Assembly: GCF_012516395.1 (NCBI RefSeq)
Contig: NZ_CP051206.1
Coordinates: 372,001-436,000, forward strand
DNA length: 64,000 nt
From: Dolichospermum flos-aquae CCAP 1403/13F
GTDB lineage: Bacteria; Cyanobacteriota; Cyanobacteriia; Cyanobacteriales; Nostocaceae
Reading direction: 5' to 3'
Numbering within the stretch: position 1 is the first letter of the stretch; every line of letters starts with the position of its first letter. Positions 20,119 to 29,794 of the stretch are shown here, piece after piece. Position numbers and translations under genes: made by a program. The notes below the pieces were generated by a model, which saw nothing but the letters and a program-made list of their open reading frames with translations, ran no database searches and was not told the origin of the DNA.

Positions 20119-21879
20119 ATGCTAAACTCCTACACATCTAGGTTTAGCAAAAAAATCTGGAGTCAACTAAAATCATTAACACTGATTAACCATATAAAGA
20201 TGAATGGATTTAAACTCAGAGCAGTATCGCAATTTTGGGCGATCGCCAAACTCTATTGGTTAGGTAATGAAAAACGAGGTGCGATCAGTTTACTTGGACT
20301 TCTAGCGATTTTACTATTCGCTAATACTCAAGTTAAGGTTTTTCTAAATACCGTACAAGGAAACCTGATTTCTGCCCTTTCGGTTCGTAATAGTACAGGA
20401 TTTTGGCAAGGTATAACAGTTGCTTTTGCTGGAATTGTTATCTTTGGTTTTTTAAACTCTGGCTATGGCTATTTACGAGAAATAATCGGTTTATATTGGC
20501 GCAAATGGTTAACCCATGATTTACTCAATCAATATTTTCAAAATCGTGCTTTTTATGAATTGAGTAATTTTGATAAAGAAATTGATAACCCAGACCAACG
20601 TATTTCTGAAGACGTTGCTAATTTTTGTCAGCAATCTATTGGTTTCTTGGTCAATTGTCTGGAATCAATTTTGGTAGTGATTGCATTTAGTGTCATTCTC
20701 TGGTCTATTTCTCCTAATTTAGTTATTGCTTTAATACTCTATTCTATATTAGCTTATACAATTACTATTGTTTTTTATGGTAAAAAATTAACTCAACTCA
20801 ATATTGAACAACTCAGAAAAGAGGCTAATTTTCGCTTCAGCTTAGTTCGCATTCGAGAAAATTCTGAGTCTATCGCCTTCTATAATGGCATATCTCAAGA
20901 AGAAAACAAAGTTAAATTTATATTTAATCAAGTATTTAATAATTTTAAAAAATTAATCCTCTGGTCAGAAGTATATTTAAATGTATTTAAATATCAATTT
21001 GGTTATCTGCCTTGGATTATCCCAGCGTTAATTTTAGGAAACCAAATTCTCTCAGGGGAAACTGAAGTAGGCAAAATCACCGAAGCTGGAGGAGCTTTTG
21101 GACAAGTTGCTTTTTCAGTGAATTTGATTATGTATCAATTTGAAAAATTTACAAAATTTGCTGCGGCCATTAATCGGTTATATGTTTTTCATGAATATCT
21201 CCAAAAATCCAGAAAATCAACTGCTGATAACAGCAATATTCAGATACTAAAAGAAAACAGATTAGCATTTGAAAATCTGACTGTTCAGACTCCTAACTAT
21301 GAAAAAACCCTATTTCAAAACCTTTCTCTAGAATTACAAGCGGGTCAAAGCTTACTTGTCATGGGAGATAGTGGTTGTGGGAAAAGTTCTTTATTGCGCG
21401 TCTTAGCTGGCTTATGGAATTCAGGAACTGGTGTAATTGTCCGTCCAGAATTAGAAGAAATACTATTTTTACCTCAGCGTCCTTACATGATTTTAGGTAC
21501 TCTGCGAGAGCAGTTAATCTATCCCCATAGCAATGCTAATATTAGTGATGAAGAACTTGATCGAATTATCAAGTTAGTGAATTTATCAGACTTAGCTGCA
21601 AGATTTGAGGGTTTAGATATAGAGAAAGATTGGAGTGAAATTCTTTCTTTAGGAGAACAACAAAGATTAGCTTTTGCTCGGCTTTTAATCACTAAACCCA
21701 AATATGCTATCTTAGATGAGGCTACTAGTGCGTTAGATGTTAAAAATGAAGAAAAACTTTATAATTTGCTGATAGATATAGAGACAACCTTTATTAGTGT
21801 TGGACATCGCCCGACTCTCAAAAAATATCATCAAATTGTTGTTAATCTTTCAGCTTCAGGTCATTCCACTGGAGTTTAG
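20119..21879 (+). CDS. ABC transporter, SbmA/BacA-like fused permease-ATPase
   Basis: In this 586-residue half-transporter, residues ~20-340 hold about six membrane helices of the ABC_membrane_2 (SbmA/BacA, YddA, ABCD) type. The ATPase domain follows, with Walker A GDSGCGKSS, signature LSLGEQQRLA and Walker B AILDEATSALD. Members move peptides or very-long-chain acyl groups. As the last gene of the co-directional cluster it gives a second export or import route for a peptide or acyl product. A 178-bp gap precedes it, so it may have its own promoter. Confidence 0.85.
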   Translation: MLNSYTSRFSKKIWSQLKSLTLINHIKMNGFKLRAVSQFWAIAKLYWLGNEKRGAISLLGLLAILLFANTQVKVFLNTVQGNLISALSVRNSTGFWQGITVAFAGIVIFGFLNSGYGYLREIIGLYWRKWLTHDLLNQYFQNRAFYELSNFDKEIDNPDQRISEDVANFCQQSIGFLVNCLESILVVIAFSVILWSISPNLVIALILYSILAYTITIVFYGKKLTQLNIEQLRKEANFRFSLVRIRENSESIAFYNGISQEENKVKFIFNQVFNNFKKLILWSEVYLNVFKYQFGYLPWIIPALILGNQILSGETEVGKITEAGGAFGQVAFSVNLIMYQFEKFTKFAAAINRLYVFHEYLQKSRKSTADNSNIQILKENRLAFENLTVQTPNYEKTLFQNLSLELQAGQSLLVMGDSGCGKSSLLRVLAGLWNSGTGVIVRPELEEILFLPQRPYMILGTLREQLIYPHSNANISDEELDRIIKLVNLSDLAARFEGLDIEKDWSEILSLGEQQRLAFARLLITKPKYAILDEATSALDVKNEEKLYNLLIDIETTFISVGHRPTLKKYHQIVVNLSASGHSTGV

Positions 21880-21949
21880 ACTAAGAGAACTCCACAAAAA
21901 AGAGGGCGCAGATAGCGGCTGGGGGATACTGAAAAATAGAGTAGATAAG

Positions 21950-22670
21950 TAGGGCTTGCTGAATAAACATAAAACCGGGACAAATAAATGACTTGATGGG
22001 GATAGAAAGTGAAAAAGGTGCAAGAAAAAGAGTTAAAATGGGTAAAATCCCTTGCATCAAGGCGCATTAAGATGTATATAAAATCGCAAGAACAGGAAAC
22101 AGCACCGGAAAAGTTTCAACAACCCTTCGAGGAGAAATTGGCATTAGATAACCGATGGGTAATCATGGCAAAAATGATCCCTTGATCGGAATTTGATGGC
22201 GAATACGCAGCAATATTTTCAGAAAAAATAGGCGCACATTTCGACAAGCTCAATGACCACCAGCCAAAACGTTTAGGATGGCACTGGGTGCATTAATAAT
22301 CAAAGAAAAGTTAGGAATAAGTGATAGGGAAACAGTAGAACAGATCAGGGAAAATCCTTACCTACAATACTTTATAGGGATGTCAACCTATAGTAATAAA
22401 CCACCATTTGACCCTTCGATGTTAGTTCACTTTAGAGAAAGAATAGATATAAACCTAGTTAACAAAATCAACAGAGAAATAGTAAAACAGGCGTTAGAAA
22501 TACCAGAGGAGACAGTACAAGAAAAAAAGTCAGAAGTAGAGGACTCAAAAAGTGAGCTAACCAATCGGGGAAAATTAATATTAGATGCCACCTGTACACC
22601 AGCAGATGTCAGTTATCCCACAGACTTAGGATTATTAAATCAAGCCAGAAAGCACACAGAAACAATTATA
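21950..22670 (+). pseudogene. Truncated IS5/IS1182-like transposase
   Basis: A GGGCTTGCTGAATAA sequence near 21953 looks like the left end of an IS. The reading frame begins at ATG 22072, meets a stop at about 22184 (MIPW replaced by MIP stop) and changes frame. It then continues at 22278-22670 with the N-terminal IS5-type block (FIGMSTYSNKPPFDPSML, HFRERI) and ILDATCTPADV, the first catalytic Asp region. A TTCGACAAGCTCA dispersed repeat sits at the frame break (22239-22251). The gene is cut off by an IS630 element at 22671, and no continuation is visible beyond it. Confidence 0.75.
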
Positions 22671-23453
22671 TAGGACTCCTATTTGAGTTTTGAACAAATT
22701 CCGTACATCTGAAGAGTGGCAAAATCAAAGGTAGTGTGTCGAATAAACCACTCAAACATCCACTTTAAATGCGAGAAGGAAGGTATCAATGCACAGAAAC
22801 GCCGAACCCATGTTTTAGCTTGTAACCAAATATCCTCAATCGGATTTTGCTCTGGACAATTAGGAGCAAAGCGAACGCAGTGTATTTTCCATTCAGGGGG
22901 TTCCAAGCCTTGATTAATTTCTGCCAAAAAACCTCGAATCTCTTTGGAACGATGATAAGTAGCACCATCCCACAAAATCAGTAATCGCTGGTCAGGAGAC
23001 TGATTTAGAAGATATTGAAGGTAGTCAATAGTATTTTCTGAGTTGCCCTTGTCATCAGCCTTCATCAGTAATTGTCCTTCGAGATAATCAACCGCCCCGT
23101 AATATGTCTGTTTTTCGCGCTCATTTACGACTGACACTGTTATTTCTTGGTCTGTTTTCCCCCAAACATAGCCACTTAAGTCTCCCCACATTAAATGACA
23201 CTCATCAAGCAGCAATACTCTTAACTTTCCTGTCTCAATTTCAACGCGGTGGTTTGCCAATAATTTTCCTTACCTCACGCGCATCTGGACGCATATCTAT
23301 AAAATCTTGTAGTTCAGCTATCGCCTCTTCCTGCGATACTTTTACTGTCTGTGTTGCAGTTTCTGAATGCTGACTTATCATTGTTCCTTGTTAGACTTGT
23401 ATACCTCACCGTATTCTCTCTTAGTCTTGTTCAGAAATCAAATAGGAATCCTA
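22671..23453 (-). mobile_element. IS630-family element (Tc1/mariner type)
   Basis: Inverted termini TAGGA[C/T]TCCTATTTGA...TGAACAA are flanked by TA on both sides (22669-22670 and 23454-23455), the target duplication expected for IS630. At 783 bp it is shorter than a full element, and the transposase N-terminal DNA-binding part is reduced. The same termini delimit the MITE at 45802-45924. Confidence 0.87.
22679..23260 (-). CDS. IS630 transposase, DDE domain, N-terminus deleted
   Basis: This 193-residue catalytic domain has LLLDECHLMWGD (first Asp), LILWDGATYHRS (second Asp) and PNCPEQNPIEDIW (final Glu), a complete D-D-E set. Upstream on the same strand a short frame beginning MISQHSETAT (about 23376) looks like the start of the HTH part. 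It stops after about 40 codons in another frame, so roughly 100 residues of the DNA-binding domain seem lost. It is probably inactive alone. Confidence 0.8.
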   Translation of the reverse strand: MANHRVEIETGKLRVLLLDECHLMWGDLSGYVWGKTDQEITVSVVNEREKQTYYGAVDYLEGQLLMKADDKGNSENTIDYLQYLLNQSPDQRLLILWDGATYHRSKEIRGFLAEINQGLEPPEWKIHCVRFAPNCPEQNPIEDIWLQAKTWVRRFCALIPSFSHLKWMFEWFIRHTTFDFATLQMYGICSKLK

Positions 23454-23461
23454 TATTTCGC

Positions 23462-23605
23462 CATATATACGGAATAAAACTCTTGCTGGTTTCTGCTAAA
23501 TGCCTTGAATCAATTGCTGACTACAAAGCTAATCGCAGTGGTAATTATGTTGAAAAGTTTCCCATGACTTTAGAGGACATACAAGAGTTAGAAGCATCGA
23601 ATTAA
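23462..23605 (+). pseudogene. C-terminal fragment of unknown gene
   Basis: Immediately to the right of the IS630 element a frame without a start codes for about 47 residues ending LESIADYKAN...EDIQELEASN. It reads like a genuine protein tail. The front is missing, either on the far side of the IS insertion or deleted. No family recognised. Confidence 0.4.
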
Positions 23606-23625
23606 CAATTAACAATTAACAATTA
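23600..23625. repeat. STRR heptamer (AATTAAC)x3.7
   Basis: Three perfect AATTAAC heptamers plus AATTA sit directly upstream of the ribosome-binding site of the next gene. This is the usual intergenic short tandem repeat of heterocystous cyanobacteria. Confidence 0.9.
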
Positions 23626-23637
23626 GGAGTTTTGAAT

Positions 23638-23868
23638 ATGGAATGGCAAAGAACAAAACAAGCGGCTGAATCTCTGAGTTTAATTTCTTGTGACCAACTA
23701 AGAAAATTTGTTCGTGAAGGATTTTTCAAAGAAGGTATAGACTATCGAGATATTAGATTAAACGGGCGGGTCAAACCGAATTATCAATTTCATATCGAAA
23801 ACTGTAAGAAAAAACTTGGTTTGAGTCCCAGTAAAAGAGTTGCTCACAAAAAAGTTCCTAGTTCCTAG
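23638..23868 (+). CDS. Small excisionase-like DNA-binding protein
   Basis: This 76-residue basic protein starts at ATG 23638, with AGGAG 8 bp before it; an in-frame TTG at 23632 is less likely. The N-terminal helix-turn-helix (TKQAAESLSLISCDQLRKFV) and the wing-like YRDIRLNGRVKPNYQFHI resemble winged-helix excisionases. It converges on the tyrosine recombinase gene 12 bp away, the arrangement of an int/xis pair. Family assignment is tentative. Confidence 0.5.
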   Translation: MEWQRTKQAAESLSLISCDQLRKFVREGFFKEGIDYRDIRLNGRVKPNYQFHIENCKKKLGLSPSKRVAHKKVPSS

Positions 23869-23880
23869 CAAAAAAGTGGC

Positions 23881-24972
23881 TTAGTCTGGTGTTTTAATAC
23901 TTTCCTCAAACACCCGTCGTTTTTCAGATTCTCCAATCCATCTTTGATAAGTTTTTAGATACACTCCCGGTTCGTGACCCGCCCAACTAGCAGCGAACTG
24001 CTTGCAGCAGCGCTTCGCTATCGCTACCGGGATTTTGTATTCTGTAGCTAACCTTATGCAGTAGGCATGACGTAAGCAGTAGGGAGTAAATGATACTTTC
24101 TTTCTGGCAAATGTCCGGGTCACTCTACCACCATACTCTTTAAAAGTATCAGCATTACATGGGAGCGTGGCTTGTTCCCATAGCTGCCATTCTTTAGCCC
24201 ATTCGAGATAATAGGGGTAAACTTCCCTGTACCCTGTTTTACCTTTTAGAACTTTCAACAAGTGCGGATGTTCTGGTGAGATTTCACAGAAAAATAATTC
24301 ATGGGGTCGAAGTCCATAAGCCGCTAATACCCCATAACCCCACAACCAATGTCCAGTAAATAAATTTCTGCTGTCCTCAATTTCTTTTTTACTAGGGATA
24401 TTCCGGGGTATCGTCTCACTACTCCCATACGTCCCCAAATATGGTTTTAAATCTACAGTTATCCCCGCAAATTTAGCCAATGCCAGCAGCTTCTCACATA
24501 CCCGTTTACGTTTACGGGTGTTGGCGGTGGTTTTCCCTGCTGCGGCGATGATTGTTGCTGGTGTTAATTCCCTTTCTAGAAGTTGCCACGCTGGTAGGTA
24601 ATCTGATTTCCAAGTAGTTTCAGTGGTAGGGGTGCGGCCTTTGCGGTTGTAATAATCAACTTCAAATTTCTTAACCCATGATTGGGCATCGCCAACCGGT
24701 GTTAATGGTTCTTCTAAATAGTCGGACCAGGTGAATTGTTTTTGAGCCAGTAATCCACCAACTTTTTTGGCTTCAGCTTCAGCATATTGCAGCCCTGCGG
24801 GGTTGGCATAGCATCCTAAAGCTAGATATTGCTGATAGGGTGGCTTATCAATTCCTGGTTTTGCCGGGAATGTGCCACGCAGTGAAAGCCTGTCTCCACG
24901 TTGACAGACTGTAACGCCTATTCTCCCAGCTTTTAGACGTTCATTGACTTCCTCTAGAGTCCATTTGACCAT
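23881..24972 (-). CDS. Tyrosine recombinase, XisA/XisC-like
   Basis: This 363-residue integrase has Arg222 (YGLRPHEL), Lys245 (KGKTGYRE), box II TPYCLRHAY with Tyr298-x-x-Arg301 in place of the usual His-x-x-Arg, His333 (AGHEP) and nucleophile Tyr342 (LKTYQRW). Its N-terminal SLRGTFPAKPG and AEAEAKKVGGLLAQKQFTW blocks match those of the nifH element 2 recombinase. A dispersed repeat (GCGATAGCGAAGCGCT, minus strand, about 24010-24025) adds residues VAIAKRCC next to the active site, so activity is uncertain. It lies 145 bp from the 3' end of tRNA-Arg, a common attachment site, but no second tRNA-derived repeat was found by eye. Confidence 0.82.
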   Translation of the reverse strand: MVKWTLEEVNERLKAGRIGVTVCQRGDRLSLRGTFPAKPGIDKPPYQQYLALGCYANPAGLQYAEAEAKKVGGLLAQKQFTWSDYLEEPLTPVGDAQSWVKKFEVDYYNRKGRTPTTETTWKSDYLPAWQLLERELTPATIIAAAGKTTANTRKRKRVCEKLLALAKFAGITVDLKPYLGTYGSSETIPRNIPSKKEIEDSRNLFTGHWLWGYGVLAAYGLRPHELFFCEISPEHPHLLKVLKGKTGYREVYPYYLEWAKEWQLWEQATLPCNADTFKEYGGRVTRTFARKKVSFTPYCLRHAYCIRLATEYKIPVAIAKRCCKQFAASWAGHEPGVYLKTYQRWIGESEKRRVFEESIKTPD

Positions 24973-25083
24973 TTTGGTTGTGCTAGTTCTGAACTAAATC
25001 TTAGTTATCTTCTAGTATATTCCAGTGCATTCTAGAACATTCGGAATAGTTGAACTAACTACCGGAATGAGTGTAGATACAAG

Positions 25084-25109
25084 AAAACCCTCGCAGTTGC
25101 AAGGGTTTT
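25084..25109 (-). terminator. Terminator of tRNA-Arg
   Basis: AAAACCCT and AGGGTTTT form an 8-bp inverted pair with a short loop, just beyond the tRNA 3' end on the minus strand. It is suitable as an intrinsic terminator. Confidence 0.65.
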
Positions 25110-25117
25110 AAGTTAAT

Positions 25118-25190
25118 GGGTACGACAGGACTCGAACCTGTGACCGTCCGCTTAGAAGGCGGATGCTCTATCCAACTGAGCTACGTACCC
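25118..25190 (-). tRNA. tRNA-Arg(TCT)
   Basis: The minus strand gives a full cloverleaf: GGGTACG acceptor stem closing with CGTACCC, D-arm GCTCAGTTGGATAGAGC, anticodon loop CTTCTAA (anticodon TCT) on a TCCGC/GCGGA stem, and T-arm with GGTTCGAGTCC. CCA is not encoded. It is the likely attachment site for the neighbouring recombinase. Confidence 0.95.
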
Positions 25191-25736
25191 ATGAAGCCTT
25201 CACAATCATAGCTAAAATTGTCTAAATAAGCAAGAGAAAATTAAAAATTTCCTAATTTCATTCAGAGGGAACAGGGAACGGGCAACACTTCGACAAGCTC
25301 AGTGCATCGCAGGGAACAGAAAAAACTCATGTTTTTAACCGTTTATTTGCCACAGAGTTGACCGGGGTATTACAGAAAAATCAATTTCCCGATATATCTG
25401 CCGCAGATGCAGTAAAATCTTTCCTAACCGCGAATTTGTCACAGATGAGTAAAATGCCAGCTTGGCAAGAAACTCATGTAATTCTTTTTTGAGAAGAACT
25501 GCACAGATTAGGAAAAACATACTTTGGTGACACCAAGAACTATTTATCAGTTGGTTACAAAAATCTCCACTTCATCAGCTTTGGCGTTAAGGTGGATATT
25601 GATTTGTTAAAAAACAACTCTTAACTGGCACTTGCCTTTAACTGGCTATTGTCTATCACACAAGTACGTAAATGCCAATTATTTCATCAATTTTGTAAAC
25701 AATATTACATTCAGAGCATTTACATAGTTAATCTCT
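25191..25736 (+). pseudogene. Coding remnant with in-frame TGA, no start
   Basis: From about 25320 one plus-strand frame reads HVFNRLFATELTGV...SQMSKMPAWQETHVILF, meets TGA at 25490-25492, and continues in the same frame EELHRLGKTYFGDT... to TAA at 25622-25624. Both halves look like real protein, so this is a decayed gene of at least 100 codons without a visible start; family unknown. Before it, 25267-25319 carries GGGAACA-like and TTCGACAAGCTCAGTG dispersed repeats. I see nothing else in this gap. Confidence 0.45.
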
Positions 25737-26605
25737 ATGAGTAAATCTTACGACAACTCATCTGATCTCAAGCCCACCTACTTAACTACTCAAAACCTTG
25801 TTCTTTGCTGTTTTAGCTGGGCTGTTTTAGCATTGTTATACTTTTTGTTGTTCAGTGCCAAAATCTCTGACCCAGAGCAAGCAGGAATAGAAGTTCGCGC
25901 CCAGTGGTATGTAATTGGTACAAATATTTTTGAAGCTGTGGCTTATTTGGGTGCAAGTCTCTTATGCTGGAGGAACTGGCGGAGTACCCAAATGGTTAGT
26001 AGTGGAAAAGTCTGGCTCTCAATCGGGTTAGGAATGTTTGCTTATTTTATAGGTGGACTCGTTTTCGGCTATATAGAAATCGTCCTAAAACAAGAGCCAG
26101 ATGTATCTATTGCTGATATATTTTTTGTCCTCACATATTTATGTTTAGGGACTGGTATGGCTTTAGCCTTGCTTTCTCGCCGCATTCATCTAGACCCATG
26201 GCAATGGCTACTTGTGGCAGCAGTTGGCGGATTAGGCAGTTTTCTCCCTTGGTTGATTTCTCAAAAAGAGCAAACATCAACTGAACAGATAGCCTTTTTT
26301 CTCAACTTGTTTTACATAGTTAGCGATGTGGCATTATTAATTATTGCCACAACTATGCTGCTGGCTTTTTGGGGACGTAAAGTCTCCTTGTCTTGGCGAA
26401 TGATTGCCGCAGCCGCATTTTCGCTCTACATTGCAGATATGCAGATATGTGGTTTAAATTCGCCCAATGACCTAATTATCAAAGTGGAGACATACTAGAA
26501 GTATTCTGGGTGTTTAGTGGAGTGTTATTCGGTCTGGGTGCTGTTCTAGAATATGACGCATCATTGAGTCTTAAAGGCCGAGACCGTGGACGCAAACGAA
26601 CTTAA
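25737..26605 (+). pseudogene. Membrane protein gene broken by 8-bp tandem duplication
   Basis: The 253-codon frame encodes six to eight membrane helices (ALLYFLLFSA, GLGMFAYFIGGLVFGYI and others). At 26433-26448 the octamer GCAGATAT is duplicated in tandem. Reading with one copy gives IADMWFKFAQ, one TGA stop, then a convincing continuation (NYQSGDILEVFWVFSGVL...RDRGRKRT) ending at 26605. So the gene carries a frameshifting duplication plus a nonsense codon and has lost its last helix. I recognise no family beyond a conserved cyanobacterial membrane protein. Confidence 0.7.
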
Positions 26606-26614
26606 CAAATTTTG

Positions 26615-27682
26615 GTGTCTACCGTGAGAAAATTAACAGATTCTGACAAACAAGAAATTCTCAAGCTATATCGAGAAACTGCGGAAACAACCTCGACTTT
26701 AGCAGAACGCTATGGTGTGAGTAACTCTACAATTAGCCGTCTGCTTAAAAGTACCTTACCAGAAGAAGAGTACGAATTTCTCGTCTCTTTAAAACGTGCT
26801 GCTAGAACCCCTGAAGGCAGAGCGCAGGTAAGTTATGAGCAGTTACCGCTGTTGACCCAACCACCATTGGTAGTAGAGGCTTCTAGCAGCGTCCGCAGTG
26901 GTGGGGAGTTATTGAACCCAAAAGTAGAAAAGCCCACAATAGAAGCAGAAGCATTACCAAAACCAGAACCAAAACCAGAAGCATTACCAGAACCAGAACC
27001 AGAGAATGATTTTGATTTTGATCAACCGATTCCGGCTAATAGACGGGTGAAAACACGCTCCTCAGCAGTGGAAAAACCCAAGCTTCCTGTTATCAAGGAA
27101 ACTCCTATTGTCAAAGAACTGGAAATTGTTAGACACAAGCCAACGGAAACGCCAATTGTTCCCAAACCAAAGATAGAGGTAGAAACTCGATATTCACAGC
27201 CGAGTCTGTTTGCGGAAATTCTGGATGAAGATTTGTTGGATGAACCTGATGATTTAGAAGATGACGATTTAGATGATGATTTGTATGAGGATGAGGAGGA
27301 CTTTGAGGACGAAGACTATGAAGCTCCAAAACCCCTAGTTACTAGACGGGGAAATGGGGAAGTATCTGTACAAGTTTTACCATTGTCAGTCGCTAATTTA
27401 CCGAAAACTTGCTATTTGGTAATTGATCGTTCTGCGGAGTTAATTACCCGGCCACTCAAGGATTTTGGTGATTTGGGTCTCATTCCTAGTTTGGAAAATC
27501 AACAGAAAACGCTGCCGATTTTTGACAACCACAGAGTAGCTAAACGCTTTTCTACTAAGCGCGATCGCGTGATTAAAGTTCCCGATAGTCAAATGCTCCA
27601 TAAAGCTAGTAGCCATTTACAAGCTAAAGGGATTACGCGACTGTTGATTGATGGTCAAGTCTACTCATTGTCTTTGGTCTAA
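26615..27682 (+). CDS. HTH-domain protein with acidic linker
   Basis: Residues ~1-60 form a transposase-like/homeodomain-like helix-turn-helix (DSDKQEILKLYRETAE, LAERYGVSNSTISRLLK). A Pro/Glu-rich low-complexity stretch follows, then a highly acidic segment near residues 200-235. The conserved C-terminal globular part (LPKTCYLVIDRSAELITRPLKDFGDLG) follows that. Such proteins are widespread in cyanobacteria without known function, and DNA binding is likely. The start is GTG 26615 or the TTG just before; there is no ATG nearby. Confidence 0.65.
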   Translation: MSTVRKLTDSDKQEILKLYRETAETTSTLAERYGVSNSTISRLLKSTLPEEEYEFLVSLKRAARTPEGRAQVSYEQLPLLTQPPLVVEASSSVRSGGELLNPKVEKPTIEAEALPKPEPKPEALPEPEPENDFDFDQPIPANRRVKTRSSAVEKPKLPVIKETPIVKELEIVRHKPTETPIVPKPKIEVETRYSQPSLFAEILDEDLLDEPDDLEDDDLDDDLYEDEEDFEDEDYEAPKPLVTRRGNGEVSVQVLPLSVANLPKTCYLVIDRSAELITRPLKDFGDLGLIPSLENQQKTLPIFDNHRVAKRFSTKRDRVIKVPDSQMLHKASSHLQAKGITRLLIDGQVYSLSLV

Positions 27683-27880
27683 GGCAATGCGAATATTTGC
27701 TGGTTGGAGTAGTTAGCTACTCTAACCGCCGCTTGATCAAGGTGGCCTCTGACCATGTTAAAATCAAAATAATATTCATAATTCCGACTAATTTTAAGTA
27801 GTTTATTTAGCCAAATAGGTGCTATTAATTGCTTAATTTCAATTTTGTCTACCGCTTTATTCAGAAACGTATCTACCGTA

Positions 27881-29794
27881 ATGGTTAACACTGCTGCTTC
27901 TCCTGCGACCAATCGTCAGCCTTCTAAAGTCGAAGGTATCAAAGAAAATAGTAATTTTTTACGTGAACCTGTTGCCACTGAGCTACTTCAGGACACTACC
28001 CACTTTAGTGAAGACGCAATTCAGATTCTCAAGTTTCACGGTTCTTATCAACAGGATAACCGTGATAACCGCATCAAGGGTCAGGAAAAAGATTACCAAA
28101 TGATGCTGCGGACAAAAAATCCCGGTGGTTTAGTACCCCCTGAGCTTTATTTGGCTTTGGACAAACTGGCTGATGAATATGGTAATCATACCCTCAGAGC
28201 TACTACTCGCCAAGGCTTTCAGCTACATGGTATCTTAAAAAAGAACCTGAAAGCGGCGATCGCTACAATTGTTCAAAATCTTGGTTCAACCTTGGGCGCT
28301 TGTGGTGACATTAACCGCAACGTTATGGCTCCTCCAGCCCCCTTTAAAAATCGCTCAGAATATCAGTATGCTTGGGAATATGCCCAAAATATCGCTGATT
28401 TACTTTCTCCCCAAACCGGTGCTTATTATGAAATTTGGTTAGATGGGGAAAAAGCCGTTAGCGCTCAAGAACATCCAGATGTCAAAGCAGCCCGACAAAC
28501 CAACGGTAATGGTACTATTCTTCATGATTCCGTAGAACCCATCTATGGAACTCACTATATGCCCCGCAAATTCAAAATTTGTGTCACAGTTCCTGGTGAT
28601 AATTCTGTTGATTTATATTCCCAAGATTTGACGTTGGTAGTGATTACCAATAAAAAAGGTGCATTAGCAGGATTTAATATTTTTGCTGGTGGTGGTCTGG
28701 GGAGAACCCATAATAAAGAAGAAACCTTTGCCAGAGCCGCTGACCCCATTGGCTATGTAGCCAAAGCTGATGTATATAATCTTGTAAAAGCTATAGTTGC
28801 GACACAACGAGATTATGGCGATCGCACGGACAGACGACACGCGAGGTTAAAATACTTAATTAATGATTGGGGTGTAGATAAATTCCGCACTCAAGTCGAA
28901 GAATATCTTGGTAAACCCATCGAACCTTTTAAACCTCTGATCCAGTTTAAATATAAAGACTTTTTGGGCTGGAATGAACAAGGCGATGGTAAACTCTTTC
29001 TGGGTATTTCCATTGATAACGGGCGTGTGAAAGATGACGGAACATTCCAACTAAAAACCGCTTTGCGGACAATTGTTGAACAATTTAACCTGCCTATTCG
29101 GCTCACAGGTAATCAAAATCTGCTATTTTACGATATTGCGCCTGAAGATAAAGAAGCAATTCAAGAGATTCTGGATAAATGTGGCGTTGTTGCTGATCCT
29201 AGCCAAATAGCAGCATTAACCCGCTATGCTATGGCTTGTCCGGCTTTACCTACTTGCGGTTTAGCAATCACAGAATCGGAAAGAGCCATTCCTGGAATTT
29301 TAGAACGAATTCGGGCTTTATTAGATAAATTGGGTTTACAAAATCAGCATTTTGTGATTAGAATGACCGGTTGCCCTAACGGTTGCGCTCGTCCTTATAT
29401 GGCAGAATTGGGTTTGGTGGGTAGCGCTGTGGAATCTTATCAAGTATGGTTGGGTGGTTCACCAAATCAAACTCGGTTAGCGCAACCTTTTGTGGAAAGA
29501 CTGCACCACAATGATCTTGAAAGTTTTCTAGAACCGATTTTTGTCTTCTTTAAAAAGTCGCGGACACCGAAAGAAAGTTTTGGGGATTTTTGCGACAGAT
29601 TGGGTTTTGATGCAATTAGGGAATTTGTGGCTGATTACACACCAGGAGATCCTACCAGCAGCGGTAAATCCCGTCACCGCATCAGTCTGCGGGATGATTT
29701 TTACGCGCAACTCAAGGAAACGGCGGAAAAGCAAGAACGACCGATGACTGATTTGGTACATGAGGCTTTGGAGGCTTATTTCCAAACTCTGTAG
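27881..29794 (+). CDS. sir: Ferredoxin-sulfite reductase
   Basis: This 637-residue enzyme (start ATG 27881) reduces sulfite to sulfide with ferredoxin. It has the nitrite/sulfite reductase half-domain repeat, TRQGFQLHG and [13 protein letters not shown] near the siroheme, and the cluster cysteines in [11 protein letters not shown] (Cys-x5-Cys) and [10 protein letters not shown] (Cys-x3-Cys). After the catalytic part the last ~40 residues ([20 protein letters not shown]...[10 protein letters not shown]) resemble a ribbon-helix-helix DNA-binding motif. Sir rather than NirA is supported by length and the siroheme-region sequence, not by its neighbours. Confidence 0.87.
   Translation: MVNTAASPATNRQPSKVEGIKENSNFLREPVATELLQDTTHFSEDAIQILKFHGSYQQDNRDNRIKGQEKDYQMMLRTKNPGGLVPPELYLALDKLADEYGNHTLRATTRQGFQLHGILKKNLKAAIATIVQNLGSTLGACGDINRNVMAPPAPFKNRSEYQYAWEYAQNIADLLSPQTGAYYEIWLDGEKAVSAQEHPDVKAARQTNGNGTILHDSVEPIYGTHYMPRKFKICVTVPGDNSVDLYSQDLTLVVITNKKGALAGFNIFAGGGLGRTHNKEETFARAADPIGYVAKADVYNLVKAIVATQRDYGDRTDRRHARLKYLINDWGVDKFRTQVEEYLGKPIEPFKPLIQFKYKDFLGWNEQGDGKLFLGISIDNGRVKDDGTFQLKTALRTIVEQFNLPIRLTGNQNLLFYDIAPEDKEAIQEILDKCGVVADPSQIAALTRYAMACPALPTCGLAITESERAIPGILERIRALLDKLGLQNQHFVIRMTGCPNGCARPYMAELGLVGSAVESYQVWLGGSPNQTRLAQPFVERLHHNDLESFLEPIFVFFKKSRTPKESFGDFCDRLGFDAIREFVADYTPGDPTSSGKSRHRISLRDDFYAQLKETAEKQERPMTDLVHEALEAYFQTL

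Noticed and set aside
27679-27912. 77-codon minus-strand frame upstream of sulfite reductase
   Set aside because: It overlaps the start of sir on the opposite strand, and its composition looks like untranslated AT-rich DNA.
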